The notes under the pieces were generated by a model. It had not been told where the DNA came from, searched no databases, and saw only the letters and a program-made list of their open reading frames with translations. Shown here one piece after another: positions 42,048 through 50,880 of a DNA stretch of 64,000 nucleotides (position 1 is its first letter; each line of letters begins with the position of its first letter). The position numbers and the translations under genes are program-made. Source of the DNA: Microbispora sp. H13382 (GTDB lineage: Bacteria > Actinomycetota > Actinomycetes > Streptosporangiales > Streptosporangiaceae); assembly GCF_014161445.1 (NCBI RefSeq), contig NZ_JABBXA010000004.1:244075-308074 (forward strand), read 5' to 3'.

Positions 42048-42476
42048 ATGACCGGGCGCGACGAACGCCACTCGGTGAGCGTTGCCGGCGTAATCGTCGA
42101 CGACCATGACCGCGTCCTGCTCACCCGACGAGCCGACAACGGCGATTGGCAAGCGCCGGGCGGAGTCCTCGAGCTGGGGGAGGCCATCAGCGATGGCCTA
42201 CGTCGAGAAGTCCTCGAAGAAACGGGTCTCATCATTGAGCCCATCGCTCTGACCGGCGTCTACAAGAACATGGTCCGCGGAATCGTCGCCCTCGTCTTCC
42301 GCTGCAAAGCAATAGGCGGCAAGCTCACCACCAACGACGAGGTCACCGCCTTCCATTGGGCCACCCCCGCAGAGGTCAAGCAAATGGTCAGCGAGGCCTT
42401 CGCCGTGAGGATCCTCGACGGCCTGCACGACGGAGCACCCGCCATCCGCGAGCACGACGGCGTGCACCTCGTGTAG
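42048..42476 (+). CDS. NUDIX hydrolase
   Basis: The 142-residue enzyme has the full NUDIX box starting at GGVLELGEAISDGLRREVLE and continuing ETGLI (GX5EX7REUXEEXGU), near residues 37-60. It would hydrolyse a nucleoside diphosphate linked to another group. A NUDIX gene beside the KorSA/Pra region is a known feature of pSAM2-type elements, where the product is thought to act on a signal controlling transfer; the exact substrate is unknown. Confidence 0.9.
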   Translation: MTGRDERHSVSVAGVIVDDHDRVLLTRRADNGDWQAPGGVLELGEAISDGLRREVLEETGLIIEPIALTGVYKNMVRGIVALVFRCKAIGGKLTTNDEVTAFHWATPAEVKQMVSEAFAVRILDGLHDGAPAIREHDGVHLV

Positions 42477-43040
42477 GTGGGCCGCACCCGCAGGCCCAGG
42501 TGTGGTTACAAGTTGCCTTACGGGTTCAAGCCGCCGCCCGTGCCGGGCGGCGGTGGCGCGGCGCGTCCGGACGCGGCCGGGCGTGCGGCCTCTTCGGGCC
42601 GGTCCCGGCCGCACCGCCGCCAACCGCGCCCGATGGGCACGAGGCTGATCACCATAGCGATCGACCGCACTGTAGGGGATTGAGTTCTTTCTTCGCCTCC
42701 GGCGGGGATCTCCGGCCCCGAGGTAATCGCGGCAACTTCGAGGTTCGTGAGTGGCTGGGGAGCCCTGATCGCCTCGCCCGCCATCGACCCAGGCATAGCC
42801 CAGCAGCCCGACTCCTACGGCTCAAGCCCAGCCGTGACCGATGGCATCCGATGATCGAGGAACGGCGACCGGTGAACGGACACGCGAGGCCGGGCTTGCC
42901 CCTTCGTCGCCGGCCCGCTGCCGCTCCGCGGTGGGTCGACGGCGTACGAGGTGATCAGTGCAGGGTGAGAACGTGCGGGGCTGCACAGGGCGATGTGCGA
43001 GAGAACCGGTGCACAACCGTTTCGGTGGGAAACTGCAGCT
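42477..43040. other. 564-base stretch inside the element without recognisable gene
   Basis: No reading frame here has family resemblance or a convincing ribosome site. Around 42,640-42,700 the DNA has mixed composition unlike the flanking genes. It may be remnant sequence of lost element genes. Confidence 0.5.
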
Positions 43041-43382
43041 ATGCCTGAGCAAGAGCCGATCGCGCTGGAGGATCGCCTGATCGGCAACATTCGTGACGAG
43101 CTGGTTGCTCAGAAGGTCCTGCACGATTTAGACCTGGATGATGCGGCCCTTGATGGGCTGGCATGGGGAATTGCGGCAAACCTCCAGTACGCCTTTGATG
43201 TGACCTGGGCACCTAAGTGGGCGCGTGAGGTGCACTCCTGGGTGGAGGCCGACGCAGGCATGCCAACGGGAGAGAATCACTGCACCGAGTGCCTGCGATG
43301 CGGTTGGCTAACCGGTCAAAACCCGACCAAGGAGCAGGCGCAAGCTGAGTATGCGGAGCATGTCTCTACGCGTCACTCATGA
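43041..43382 (+). CDS. Hypothetical protein with C-terminal zinc-knuckle-like motif
   Basis: A 113-residue protein beginning MPEQEPIALEDRLIGNIRDE. It is helical and acidic in the first 75 residues. The tail carries HCTECLRCGW and a late EHVSTRH, a possible C-x2-C-x2-C and His zinc site. Codon use is less GC-rich than in chromosomal neighbours, which fits acquisition with the element. I do not recognise the family. Confidence 0.65.
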   Translation: MPEQEPIALEDRLIGNIRDELVAQKVLHDLDLDDAALDGLAWGIAANLQYAFDVTWAPKWAREVHSWVEADAGMPTGENHCTECLRCGWLTGQNPTKEQAQAEYAEHVSTRHS

Positions 43383-43755
43383 CCTTCTGCGTGACGAACT
43401 GCGTGACGATGTTGATGAACGACCATGGACACTGGCGGACGGCAGTGGGCTGTCTCCGCAGGTAACAGCCCTAAAAGACCAGCTCGAACAACTGTCGCCA
43501 TTGCCTGATAAGGAAGCGAGCGGCAGGGCACACCCAGGGCACATGGGCGCGAAAAGCAACGCGAAACAGTGAGAAGCGGCGAACACTGAAAGCCCAGCTC
43601 AGCGCATGAGCTGGGCATAGACATAGGGGAGGCCGACGAGCTTGGCAGCCCCTACGCCGGCGAAGGCAGACGGGGTGGTCATCAGGCAATTGCCTCTATT
43701 GGGCGGCAAACGTGGGGCTCGGATTGGTTGCGCAGGAGTGTCGTCGCCCACGACA
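43383..43755. other. Non-coding stretch inside the element
   Basis: Only short frames of doubtful value are present, for example a 73-codon frame ending at 43572. GC content is lower than in the chromosome. I cannot support a gene here. Confidence 0.5.
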
Positions 43756-44094
43756 ATGTGCGACATGTTCGGAAAATCGCGCCACAAGCGCGGTGAGCAT
43801 GACGACCGGCGGGCTCCGGTCCTGCCGTCGGATGCCGTCCTGATCGTCGAACGGCCCTCCGGGGTGGTCGAAGGTTACTGCCCGCAGCAGGTCGAGGTCT
43901 GGTACGTCGCGCTGCGTGACGCGCCGCGTCGGCGGCGGAACGACTTCGAGCCGTACTTCGTCGCCCGCTGTGCGTGCGAATGGGTCGGCACAGCGCACGA
44001 TGCCCAGGTTGCGGGGGCGCTGGAGGCAGCGTCCGCGGAGGCCTTCGGCCACGGCCGAGTGGTCGCGCCGAATGTGGTGCGGATGCTGGATTAA
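43756..44094 (+). CDS. Hypothetical protein
   Basis: A 112-residue product from the ATG at 43756 (or three codons later at 43765, MFGKSRHKRGEHDD). The body has PSDAVLIVERPSGVVEGYCP, EVWYVALRDAPRRRRNDFEP and YFVARCACEWVGTAHDAQVA. It is a compact mixed alpha/beta protein with three Cys and no membrane segment. No family recognised. It lies in the cargo part of the element. Confidence 0.6.
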   Translation: MCDMFGKSRHKRGEHDDRRAPVLPSDAVLIVERPSGVVEGYCPQQVEVWYVALRDAPRRRRNDFEPYFVARCACEWVGTAHDAQVAGALEAASAEAFGHGRVVAPNVVRMLD

Positions 44095-44597
44095 TCAGCA
44101 GGGCTGAAGCGTTCTCAGCTCGGCCAGACTGGCCAGCACGGGCTCAGGCCACGCCCGGAAAGGCTGCTCGGGTGCAAGAGCGGAGCCATGGTGCCTGAAC
44201 CGCGCCGTTGCCTGTCGCCTGCACACGCCAGCACGATCTTCGAGCGCATGGCCAGGACTTGTGACGATCTAGCCCGCCGTGCCCATCGTTGCAATGTCAC
44301 GCGTTCAGCGTCGGTCACCGTCGACACCGCCTCCATGAAAGGCCGACCGGGGCACTTTGGGGGCACATGGCATCGGAAAGTGCTGGCAAGCGATGGCAAC
44401 GAACGGAAGTGTTATCGCAGGTCGATTGTAGTGCAGAGCGATTCGCCGCAGGTAGAGAGCGTGCGGAATTTAACCGGCCTACAGGCCGGCTCGTCCGCCC
44501 GCCAACCCGCGACCTAGGGTTTGTCCCCGCTAGCCAAGATCGGGCACATTCAGGGCACATGGTCCTTGATAGCGAGGTAGGGCACCCGACTGCGTGG
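44095..44597. other. Non-coding stretch with first copy of a 130-bp repeat
   Basis: No gene is supported. The segment 44355-44480 recurs in diverged form at 45274-45401. A short piece GGGCACATTCAGGGCACATGG lies at 44541-44561 and again points to duplication debris. Confidence 0.55.
44355..44480 (+). repeat. Imperfect direct repeat, copy A
   Basis: It begins CTTTGGGGGCAC, has CGGAAAGTGCTGGCAAGCGA in the middle and ends GAGCGTGCGGAATTTAACCG. Copy B at 45274 shares the same blocks in the same order with roughly three quarters identity by eye. The end resembles the T-arm side of a tRNA gene, so both may be remnants of attachment regions. Confidence 0.7.
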
Positions 44598-45014
44598 TCA
44601 CTGTGCCGAGGCGTGCCCCGCGTCGGTCATTCGCTTCTCCAGAAGATCCTGCGGCAGCGCGTATACGTGGGCCAACTGCCGTAGTTCGTCCACCGTCGGC
44701 GCCGACGCCGCACCGTCCTCGATCGCTACCAGACGCTCTTCCGATATGTGGGCCAGCTTGGCGGCTTCCTCCACCGTCTGCTGTCCGAACTCCCGGTCGG
44801 CCCGCAGATCCTGGCCCAGCCGTACTAGCTGTTCGAGCGAGACCGTTGCCGACGCTGATGGCCGAGGCGATTGCCCATCAGAGGGCGCAGTCAGTAACTG
44901 GCCAAGGACATACAGGCCCACCAGTACGATAATCGCCAGCCCGCCGCCTGCTCCAGCCTTTCGAGTGAAGCGACCACGCGCGTCCCTGGGGTGCTTGCTG
45001 GGATTCCACGACAT
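44598..45014 (-). CDS. Membrane-anchored protein with XRE-like helix-turn-helix
   Basis: The 138-residue protein has a basic N-terminus (NPSKHPRDARGRFTRK), one membrane helix (GLAIIVLVGLYVLGQLL, about residues 25-41), a linker, and a helical C-terminal half with EFGQQTVEEAAKLAHISEER and LVAIEDGAASAPTVDELRQL. The latter has the spacing of a lambda-repressor/XRE DNA-binding domain. It could be a membrane-tethered regulator. It sits between the two copies of the 130-bp repeat, which suggests it came in as a unit with them. Confidence 0.7.
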   Translation of the reverse strand: MSWNPSKHPRDARGRFTRKAGAGGGLAIIVLVGLYVLGQLLTAPSDGQSPRPSASATVSLEQLVRLGQDLRADREFGQQTVEEAAKLAHISEERLVAIEDGAASAPTVDELRQLAHVYALPQDLLEKRMTDAGHASAQ

Positions 45015-45273
45015 ACCCGGACGTTACAAATTGTCATCGCGCAGCTCCAGAAACATTCACTAGGCGACCTAGTGACGGCTTGAATACCGCGCCGCGACTG
45101 GTGATGGGCCGCAATTTGTTCTGCTCCGGCCATACCGGCGCGGCTCCTTCTTCGGAGACGCGGGACCGTAGCACAGCTCTGAGGGCTGTTTGGGGCTGAT
45201 CTGCGCCGCCGCGCGGCCAGCCGCGCATGGTCTGCGCCACCGGCGGGGGCACCCACGCTTAGGGGGTCGAGCC

Positions 45274-45401
45274 CTTTGGGGGCACGTAGCTACGGAAAGC
45301 GCTGGCAAACGATGACAATGAACGTAAGCGTTTGCGCAGGTTGCCCGTAGGTCGGAACGGATACGTGCAGGTGGGGAGCGTGCGGAATTTGAACCCGGCC
45401 T
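45274..45401 (+). repeat. Imperfect direct repeat, copy B
   Basis: It begins CTTTGGGGGCAC, has CGGAAAGCGCTGGCAAACGA in the middle and ends GGAGCGTGCGGAATTTGAAC. It is about 920 bp after copy A. Just beyond (45,470-45,500) the minus strand reads QFADFPLTS, like the end of the integrase at 36,880 (AFADFSLTP), so an old integrase 3' end may have been here. Confidence 0.65.
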
Positions 45402-45593
45402 TCTGTACCAGTCGGTGGACGGGGCGAGAGCCATCCGGGGTTCGTCGGACTGGTTCTTGAAGCGAATGAAGTCAGTGGAAAGTCAGCGAACTGGCTGAGA
45501 CCGTGTTGCATCGAGCGGCAGTGCATGGTGAATGCAGCGTGCTGGACAGCGTGCGTTGACATCCGCCGACACAGGTTGGGACGCTGAACCCGG

Positions 45594-45639
45594 GTTCACA
45601 CCAAAGAGGTCACTGGTTCGATCCCAGCATCGCCCACAC
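45594..45639 (+). repeat. attR of the integrated element
   Basis: 46-bp copy of the 3' half of tRNA-Val(CAC), 44 of 46 identical to attL at 36693-36738. No 5' half of a tRNA precedes it, so it is the displaced chromosomal 3' end. A tRNA terminator follows at 45645. Confidence 0.9.
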
Positions 45640-45644
45640 AGCTC

Positions 45645-45676
45645 AGAGGCCATTCGCCACCACGCGGGTGGCCTCT
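45645..45676 (+). terminator. Former terminator of tRNA-Val
   Basis: AGAGGCC and GGCCTCT form a 7-bp stem with additional inner pairing, just after attR. It is probably the original terminator of the tRNA gene before the element inserted. Confidence 0.65.
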
Positions 45677-46271
45677 TCTGGTCTTCCCCGCGTCCGCTAC
45701 TTCGTCGGGTGAGCGTTTCGTGAAGGGGTACGGCGTGCTCGTGCCGGGCGCATCGCTGATCTACGCTCGGGCGCGACCACCATGGAGCGATCACCACGGT
45801 CACCGATGAAGGCGCGTCGTCCTCGGCCTCAGCATCGAGGCTCCGGACGATTTAGCGCTGGCGGTTCGCCGCGCCGAGGAACTTGTCGATCATCTTCGCG
45901 CGGTTCTCCTTTCCGGCCGGATTGGCGGGCGTGGAGCTGCCGCCACCGCGGAATCGTTCCGAATGGGACGACGACGGTTTGGTGTTGCTCCGCGTGGGTG
46001 CGCCGCACCTGCGCCCATCGCCGTCTGTGGAGATCCCAGGAGACGGATGACTTTCGAGCCCGACGGATGTTGTGGAAGAGCCCTGGGACGCACGCTCTCT
46101 ACAAGGCCGAGCCTGAATTCCGCATGACCACACATGGGGAGAGGGGTCCACGGGGTTGACCTCGCTGGAGAGGCGGGCCGCCCAGAGCCCGCGGCCTCGT
46201 CCGGTGCCGGGCATGCTGCGACTCCGGCAAGCATCAGCAGGGCCGCGACCGTGCTTGAGGCAGCGCCGGTC
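45677..46271. other. 595-base stretch without recognisable gene
   Basis: A minus-strand frame ending at 45852 contains AGKENRAKMIDKFLGAANRQ, which looks like a real protein C-terminus, but nothing conserved precedes it. The rest shows no family resemblance. It is probably degraded chromosomal sequence next to the insertion. Confidence 0.5.
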
Positions 46272-46905
46272 TCATTCGCCGTACTTCTTCGCCCACAGCA
46301 CGACCAGGGTGTCGGTCGGCACCCTCTTGCCCGCCGGTGGTTCCTGCCTCGTCACCACCCAGTTCCGGTCGAACACCTGCAGGCGGTGCTGCCCTGTGTC
46401 GTCCTGGTCGTCCAAAACGTTGAAGCCGACGGCCTGCACGGTGTCCTGCGCGGCCTGGAGGTTCATGCCGACCACGTCGGGGAGAACCGCCTTCTCCACG
46501 GCAGGGGGCTTCGTGGGCTGCTCTGTCGGCTGGTCGGCCGGTGCCTGCGTGGCCGCCTCGGTGGTCGCGTCGCCAGCGACCGGCTGCTCCGCCTGCTGCT
46601 CGGTGGGCTCCTCACCCGACACGATCGGCGTGGTATCCACCGCGGTCGGGACGGTGAGGGGCGGCGCCGGGTGAAGCGCGGTCCGCTGCGGTTCCGCCGG
46701 CGGCCTCACCACGGCCGCGATCAGGACCAGGACGAAGAAGCCAACGCCGACGCCTACCCACAGCGCCGGGTTTTGCTTGCGCTGCGGCGGCGGGGGAGGG
46801 GGCGGCGGTTGGTAGCCGTACCCCGGCGGCGGGGGGCGGGTATGGGGGCCGGCCCGGCGGGGGGCCGTAGGGCGGTTTGCTGTGTGGTTCTTGCTGGTAC
46901 GCCAT
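46272..46905 (-). pseudogene. PASTA-domain membrane protein, frameshifted in its Pro-rich N-terminus
   Basis: The ATG at 46905 opens [20 protein letters not shown]. Within a G/C homopolymer run near 46,830-46,850 the frame shifts. The continuing protein reads [12 protein letters not shown], a membrane helix (LWVGVGVGFFVLVLIAAVV), a Thr/Pro/Gln-rich linker and one PASTA domain (LPDVVGMNLQAAQDTVQAVG through WVVTRQEPPAGKRVPTDT), ending at 46272. PASTA domains bind peptidoglycan. A one-base indel in the run would restore about 210 residues, so this may be a sequencing artefact or phase variation rather than a dead gene. Confidence 0.75.
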
Positions 46906-47020
46906 CGTCCGGACTCCGGGGTGGTCAACGTAGGGGCGTCCCCGTGGACGGATGGCGCGCCCGGAGGGGCTACCTGGTGCACGGGTGAGATGTGGCCGTT
47001 AGCAGGTACCAGCCGCCCAC

Positions 47021-47686
47021 GAGGAGGGGCGGCCAACAAGACCCGCAAACTGGAATACCTGATCCCGGACGCGCCGAAGCAGGGCGCGGACACCCTCGTG
47101 AGCATCGGCGGTGTGCGGTCCAACCACACCCGTCAGGTGGCCGCGGTCGCGGCACGGCTCGGGCTGAAGCCGTTTTGGTGCAGGAGAGCTGGGTCGACTG
47201 GCCGGGCGCCTTCAACTACAAGGTGGGCAACATCCTGCTGTCGCGTGTCATGGGCGCCGAAGTCCGGCTGGTGCAGGCGGAGTTCGGCATCGGGTTCAAG
47301 GACAGCTGGAACCGGGCGATCGACCACGTCCGCGCCGTCGGCGGCACGCCGTATCCCCGCCGGTGCCTCCGACCATCCGCTCGGCGGCCTGGGATTCGCC
47401 AACTGGGCCTACGAGGTGGAGCAGCAGGAACGCGAGGTCGGGTGTTCTTCGACACCGTCGTGGTGTGCAGCGTCACCGGCAGCCCCCAGGGCGGGATGAT
47501 CGCCGGTTTCGCCGGCCAGGACCGCCCGCGCAGGGTGCTGGGCATCGACGTCTCCGCCGACGCGGCGGCCTGGCCGGGCCGATCGGCCTCGTCCGTAATG
47601 GCGACATCCTCAAGGGCTCCAAAGTGCTGTACGCCCACCTCGGCGGCCAGCCTGCTCTAAACGCCTACAGCGGCGTGTTCCGCTGA
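47021..47686 (+). pseudogene. acdS: Shattered ACC deaminase / D-cysteine desulfhydrase gene
   Basis: Pieces of a PLP-dependent 1-aminocyclopropane-1-carboxylate deaminase lie in order but in different frames: [20 protein letters not shown] and [20 protein letters not shown] (PLP Lys region); QESWVDWPG to [57 protein letters not shown]; then after loss of about 100 codons [20 protein letters not shown]. The N-terminal 45-50 residues are gone too. At least three frameshifts plus a deletion make it a pseudogene. The intact enzyme would cleave ACC, the ethylene precursor of plants. Confidence 0.9.
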
Positions 47687-47976
47687 CCGGCTGCCGAGGG
47701 CAGGGCCATCGGCGACGCCCTCGGCGCTCCCGTCGATCTGGGCCTGTACGAGCCGGGGCGCAGATGTTAAAACACGGTTAATTGGTCTCGAAGAGACGAA
47801 AGTCGGAAATCCAGCGACGAAAGGCGCCGTGCGGAGCGACGTAAGGCCGAGGCGGCACGCCTCTGGCCGGTCCCTGCCGCAGCACCCCCGGCAGTACCCG
47901 CAACACCGCAACACCGGCAACAGCGCGGCGGCGCGCGCCTTGCCTGACTGCACCCCCCAAGTCAGGAAGGACCCCG
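47687..47976. other. Upstream region of the secreted dehydrogenase gene
   Basis: Directly after the acdS remnant one frame reads AIGDALGAPVDLGLYEPGRR before a stop at 47770, possibly a further gene fragment. From 47,770 the DNA turns AT-richer (GTTAAAACACGGTTAATTGG), which probably holds the promoter of the next gene. AGGAAGG at 47967 is its ribosome site. Confidence 0.5.
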
Positions 47977-50790
47977 ATGTCATCACGTCATCGGCCGTGG
48001 CTCAGGCTGCTCACCACGATGTCGCTGGTCGCCAGCGGAGTGGCGGTCGCTGCGGCGACCGGCCCGGCGGCCCGGGCCTCGACCATTCCCGCCTCCGACT
48101 ACCAGCAGATCTCTCTCGCCAGTGGCGGCGCGGCGCTCGGCGAGCCCATGTCCCTCGCTGTGCTGCCCGACCGCTCGGTCATCCACACCGCCCGTGACGG
48201 CACGGTCCGGGTCACGAGCGCGGCCGGCAGTACGAAGCAGGCCGGCAAGCTCAACGTCTACACCCACGACGAAGAGGGCCTCCAGGGCGTCGCCGTCGAC
48301 CCGGGCTTTGCGACCAACCGCTATGTCTGGCTGTACTACTCGCCCGCGCTGAACACCCCTGGAGGCGACGCGCCGACCACCGGCACCCAGGCGCAGTTCG
48401 ACCAGTGGAAGGGCAACCTGAACCTATCCCGGTTCACCCTGAACGCCGACAACACGCTCAACATGGCGAGCGAGAAGGTCGTTCTCCAGGTCCCCAACGA
48501 CCGTGGGCAGTGCTGCCACGTCGGCGGGGACATCGACTTCGACGCACAGGGCAACCTGTACCTCACCACCGGAGATGACACCAACCCGTTCGACTCCGCC
48601 GGGTACGCGCCGCTGGACGAGCGGACCGACCGCAACCCGCAGTTCGACGCGCAGCGGTCCTCCGCCAACACCAACGACCTGCGGGGAAAGCTTCTGCGGA
48701 TTCACCCGGAGGCCAACGGCACCTACACCATCCCCTCGGGCAACCTGTTCGCCCCCGGCACGGCGAAAACCCGCCCCGAGATCTACGCCATGGGCTTCCG
48801 CAACCCGTTCCGCATGTCGGTCGACAAGGCCACCGGCATCGTCTATCTGGGCGACTACGGCCCGGACGCCGGAGGCACGGACGCCAATCGCGGTCCCGGC
48901 GGCCAGGTCGAATTCAACCGGATCACCGGTCCGGGCAACTACGGCTGGCCGTACTGCACCGGCACCAACACCGCCTCCGAGACCTACGGCGAGTGGACCT
49001 TCCCCAACGGTCCCTCCCTCGGCAAGTACAACTGCGCGGGCGGCCCGACCAACAACTCCTTCCGCAACAATGGTCTGACCACGCTGCCCGCAGCCAAGCC
49101 GAGCTGGATCAAGTACGGCGGCGACGCCGGCTCCCCGCCGGAGTTCGGCAGCGGCTCGGAGTCGCCGATGGGCGGCCCGGTCTACCGGTACAACGCCTCG
49201 CTCAACTCCAGCGTCAAGTTCCCGCAGTCGCTCGACGGCCGCTACTTCGCCGGTGAGTACGGCCGCAAGTGGATCAAGGCGATCGAGGTGAAGTCCGACG
49301 GCGGCTACGGCGACATCGGTGCGTTCCCCTGGACGGGTACGCAGGTCATGGACATGGCCTTCGGCCCCGACGGCGCCCTATACGTGCTCGACTACGGCAC
49401 AGGGAGCAACAACCAGGCCCTCTGGAGAATCGAGTACATCGGCGCGGCCAACCGCAACCCGATCGCCAAGGCGTCGGTCAGCAAGACGTCCGGACCGGCC
49501 CCGCTGGCGGTGACGTTCTCCTCGGCGGGCAGCTCCGACCCCGAGGGCGGGGCGCTGACCTACTCGTGGAACTTCGGCGACGGCACCACCTCCACGGCGG
49601 CCAACCCGAACAAGACCTACACCACCAACGGCACCTACACGGCGACGCTGACCGTCAAGGATCCCCAGGGGCTGACCGGGTCCGCGAGCGTCATCATCAC
49701 CGTGGGAAACACCGCGCCGACGGTGACGCTGAACCAGCCGGCGGACGGCCAGTTGTTCTCCTTCGGTGACACCGTGCCCTTCCAGGTCAACGTCAGCGAC
49801 CCGGAGGACGGCACGATCGACTGCTCGAAGGTGACGGTCACCTACTTCCTGGGGCACGACAGCCACCGCCACCAGATCACCTCCAAGACCGGCTGCTCGG
49901 GCTCCATCGCGGTGCCGGTCGACGGCGAGCACGACGCGGCGGCCAACATCTACGGCGTGTTCGAGGCGTCCTACACCGACAAGGGCGGCCTGACCTCCAC
50001 CAGCGCCCGCACACTCCAGCCGCGGCACCGGCAGGCCGAGCACTTCTCGGCGCAGTCGGGCATCCAGCTGGCCGACCACACCCCGGCCGAGGGCGCCAAG
50101 ACGGTCGGCTACATCGACAACGGCGACTGGATCTCCTTCACGCCGTACAACCTGAGCAACGCCACCAGTGTGACGGCCAGGGTCTCCTCGGCGGGCTCCG
50201 GCGGCACGATCGAGGTGCGAGCCGGGTCGGCAACCGGCACGCTGCTGGGATCGGCGGCCGTCGCCAACACCGGCAGCTGGGACACCTTCGTCAACGTCAC
50301 CGCGCCCATCAGCAACGCGCCGAGCGGCACAACCACGCTCTACTTCGTGTTCAAGGGCGGTGCGGGCAACCTGTTCGACCTCGACGCGTTCACCTTCAAC
50401 ACCGGCACAAGCCAGACGGTCGAGGGTGAGGCGTACACCTCGCAGTCCGGCGTGCAGCCGGCCGCCCACGCGGGGGCCAGCGGCGGGTACACGCTCGGCT
50501 ACATCGACAACGGTGACTGGGCCGCGTACTCGCAGGTGAACACCCAGGGCGCGAAATCCTTCTCGGCTCGGGTGTCCTCGGGCGGAGCCGGCGGGACCAT
50601 CCAGATCCGCTCCGGCTCGCAGACCGGGACCCTGCTGGGTTCGGTCAACGTGGCCAACACCGGGAGCTGGGACACCTTCACGACGGTTTCGACGACGCTG
50701 ACCGGCTCGGCGTCCGGAACGCTGTTCCTCACCTTCACCGGCGGCTCGGGCTCCCTGCTCGACGTCGACACCTTCACCATCACCCGTTAG
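47977..50790 (+). CDS. Secreted sugar dehydrogenase-like protein with PKD and two CBM6-like domains
   Basis: The protein has 937 residues with a signal peptide (residues 1-35, cut after ARAS-like). Residues 40-490 are a six-bladed glucose/sorbosone dehydrogenase-type propeller (PQQ- or Ca-dependent in relatives): EEGLQGVAVDPGFATNRYVW, CCHVGGDIDFDAQGNLYLTT, IYAMGFRNPFRMSVD and DMAFGPDGALYVLDYG. Next come a PKD domain (SSAGSSDPEGGALTYSWNFG), an Ig-like segment, and two CBM6-like sugar-binding domains (VGYIDNGDWISF and LGYIDNGDWAAY). It should oxidise or bind a polysaccharide outside the cell. The ThuA gene follows 90 bases later and probably shares the transcript. Confidence 0.9.
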   Translation: MSSRHRPWLRLLTTMSLVASGVAVAAATGPAARASTIPASDYQQISLASGGAALGEPMSLAVLPDRSVIHTARDGTVRVTSAAGSTKQAGKLNVYTHDEEGLQGVAVDPGFATNRYVWLYYSPALNTPGGDAPTTGTQAQFDQWKGNLNLSRFTLNADNTLNMASEKVVLQVPNDRGQCCHVGGDIDFDAQGNLYLTTGDDTNPFDSAGYAPLDERTDRNPQFDAQRSSANTNDLRGKLLRIHPEANGTYTIPSGNLFAPGTAKTRPEIYAMGFRNPFRMSVDKATGIVYLGDYGPDAGGTDANRGPGGQVEFNRITGPGNYGWPYCTGTNTASETYGEWTFPNGPSLGKYNCAGGPTNNSFRNNGLTTLPAAKPSWIKYGGDAGSPPEFGSGSESPMGGPVYRYNASLNSSVKFPQSLDGRYFAGEYGRKWIKAIEVKSDGGYGDIGAFPWTGTQVMDMAFGPDGALYVLDYGTGSNNQALWRIEYIGAANRNPIAKASVSKTSGPAPLAVTFSSAGSSDPEGGALTYSWNFGDGTTSTAANPNKTYTTNGTYTATLTVKDPQGLTGSASVIITVGNTAPTVTLNQPADGQLFSFGDTVPFQVNVSDPEDGTIDCSKVTVTYFLGHDSHRHQITSKTGCSGSIAVPVDGEHDAAANIYGVFEASYTDKGGLTSTSARTLQPRHRQAEHFSAQSGIQLADHTPAEGAKTVGYIDNGDWISFTPYNLSNATSVTARVSSAGSGGTIEVRAGSATGTLLGSAAVANTGSWDTFVNVTAPISNAPSGTTTLYFVFKGGAGNLFDLDAFTFNTGTSQTVEGEAYTSQSGVQPAAHAGASGGYTLGYIDNGDWAAYSQVNTQGAKSFSARVSSGGAGGTIQIRSGSQTGTLLGSVNVANTGSWDTFTTVSTTLTGSASGTLFLTFTGGSGSLLDVDTFTITR

Positions 50791-50880
50791 CGGCAGGCCG
50801 CGGTGCGGAGGCCGGCAGGCAACCGCACCGCGGCCGGGCACGCCCAGACGAACGGCGTGCCGTACACGGAAGGACCAGCC

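Larger units (their letters stand above)
36693..45639. mobile_element. Decayed actinomycete integrative element (pSAM2-like) in tRNA-Val
   Basis: About 8.9 kb between 46-bp att repeats. On the minus strand it carries int, xis, rep, two tiny Cys-rich genes, a Tra remnant, one conserved hypothetical gene and a KorSA-like gntR gene; on the plus strand it carries a NUDIX gene and unknown genes. This is the gene order of actinomycete integrative and conjugative elements that excise, replicate by rolling circle and transfer double-stranded DNA with a single FtsK-like protein. Here xis has an amber codon, rep a frameshift and Tra lacks its ATPase, so self-transfer is not expected. Confidence 0.88.

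Noticed and set aside
42993..43040. Longer N-terminus for the hypothetical protein at 43041
   Set aside because: The 16 extra codons have no conserved look, and the ATG at 43041 gives an acidic start typical of such proteins.
43351..43572. 73-codon frame after the zinc-knuckle protein
   Set aside because: No ribosome site, low-complexity sequence without relatives I recognise, and its end overlaps repeat-like GGGCACATGG debris.
44355..45401. Possible CRISPR or IS inverted repeats
   Set aside because: There are only two diverged direct copies of about 130 bp with no spacer structure and no terminal inverted repeats.
45370..45430. tRNA gene on the minus strand (GGGTTCAAATTCCGC looks like a T arm)
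   Set aside because: No D arm, anticodon stem or acceptor pairing could be completed; treated as a remnant in the repeat.
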